This document shows, one piece after another, positions 63,711 through 64,000 of a DNA stretch of 64,000 bases. Below the pieces are notes generated by a model. The model was not told where the DNA came from and did not search any database. It saw only the letters and a program-made list of their open reading frames with translations. This DNA comes from Methanolobus tindarius DSM 2278 (GTDB lineage Archaea; Halobacteriota; Methanosarcinia; Methanosarcinales; Methanosarcinaceae). The stretch spans positions 1,028,879 through 1,092,878 of the forward strand of contig NZ_AZAJ01000001.1 of assembly GCF_000504205.1 (NCBI RefSeq), read 5' to 3'. Within the stretch, counting starts at the first letter, position 1. Each line of letters begins with the position of its first letter. Position numbers and translations under genes: made by a program.

Positions 63711-64000
63711 CTAGCGATAGGCCGTCTTATTGAACCGCTTTATCAACACTATGACCAGAACAAGCTGCAGAATGATGCCTATTATCAATACTACCCACCA
63801 CAGACTTTCACCTGCATACGCCATCCAGTAAGCTTTGCTGATCCAGTAAGGAGGAAACAGACCCATAAGCCAGACCCATGGCTCGGGCAAGAACCAGCCC
63901 AGCAGAATAGACCACCCGGCTATTCCACCAACTTTCGATAAAGCAAAACCTTCAACCTTGTTCCCGGCAAATGTTGCGAAGAACAGTGCCACAATTGATG
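63711..64000 (-). CDS. C-terminal part of a membrane protein, probably ABC-2-type permease
   Basis: The gene is cut by the right edge of the window; its start lies beyond 64000. The visible 96 or so residues contain four hydrophobic segments with the aromatic stretch LFPPYWISKAYWMAYAGES, as seen in the last helices of ABC-2 exporter permeases. The frame runs to the window end without a stop. Immediately upstream of the TetR gene on the same strand, so the regulator may control this exporter. Confidence 0.6.
   Translation of the reverse strand, partial: SIVALFFATFAGNKVEGFALSKVGGIAGWSILLGWFLPEPWVWLMGLFPPYWISKAYWMAYAGESLWWVVLIIGIILQLVLVIVLIKRFNKTAYR

Noticed and set aside
1-64000. tRNA, rRNA, CRISPR arrays, insertion sequences, replication origin
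   Set aside because: I looked for T-loop-like motifs, short direct repeats, transposase-like products and Orc1/Cdc6 genes and saw none; a covariance-model scan would be needed to exclude unusual tRNAs.

Overview
The window is chromosomal DNA from a methanogenic archaeon of the order Methanosarcinales. The complete eight-subunit methyl-H4SPT:coenzyme M methyltransferase operon (mtrEDCBAFGH), the coenzyme F420 ligase CofE, a cysteate-synthase plus ComDE coenzyme M pathway, an NrpR-type nitrogen regulator without a DNA-binding domain, two-gene SecF/SecD, archaeal TyrRS, cupin-type phosphoglucose isomerase and RfcS2 all point there. The moderate-to-low GC, the serpin lipoprotein, the long TPR proteins and the split comD/comE genes are compatible with a Methanolobus- or Methanococcoides-like genus, but the genus is inference. 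TATA/BRE-like promoters, several probably leaderless genes, TTG/GTG starts and ATGA stop/start overlaps are common.

Layout. 1-5.6 kb: a small conserved protein, then the mtr operon behind a hairpin-containing leader, ending in a hairpin that overlaps the mtrH stop. 5.8-12.4 kb: housekeeping genes (lysC-purM operon, phosphoglycerate mutase, Hsp20) and an acidic surface protein. 12.4-14.7 kb: a FilR1-type regulator between two intergenic regions with inverted repeats, then cofE. 14.7-21.8 kb: dCMP deaminase, a tight secF-secD-rfcS2-elp3 run, an HTH protein and a ParA/MinD ATPase. 21.8-27.2 kb: a membrane protein, a DUF1699-like gene with a long AT-rich upstream region, YjbQ, an Hjc-like nuclease paired with a RecJ-like protein, and NrpRII. 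27.2-36.7 kb: phosphoglucose isomerase, UvrC, a DEDD exonuclease, malate dehydrogenase, Thg1, a serpin, TyrRS and an unknown coiled-coil protein.

36.7-43.7 kb is a coenzyme M locus. A minus-strand operon (cysteate synthase, ABC-type ATPase, SIMIBI GTPase, Fe-S protein, comD, comE) converges on a plus-strand DUF39-ferredoxin gene, the family linked to the final sulfur-insertion step. An unrelated membrane-anchored protein gene sits between them. The ATPase/GTPase/Fe-S trio has no known role in the pathway and is the best candidate in the window for an undescribed function. 43.8-51.9 kb is a TPR island (238, 1072 and 815 residues) with a HAD phosphatase and a YigZ protein. After it, 51,953-52,167 holds four consecutive hairpins beside a two-way TATA element and may be an unannotated RNA.

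52.3-64 kb is accessory: MscS channel, PrsW protease, gamma-carbonic anhydrase-like protein, a 43-residue zinc-ribbon gene, the decayed tail of a nitrilase-family gene, a bacterial-type RimK/retropepsin-like protease/desuccinylase trio, a flavoprotein whose reading frame seems to begin at AUA, an alpha/beta hydrolase, a class III aminotransferase, a TetR regulator and the end of a membrane protein cut by the window edge. I saw no tRNA, rRNA, CRISPR array or insertion sequence.
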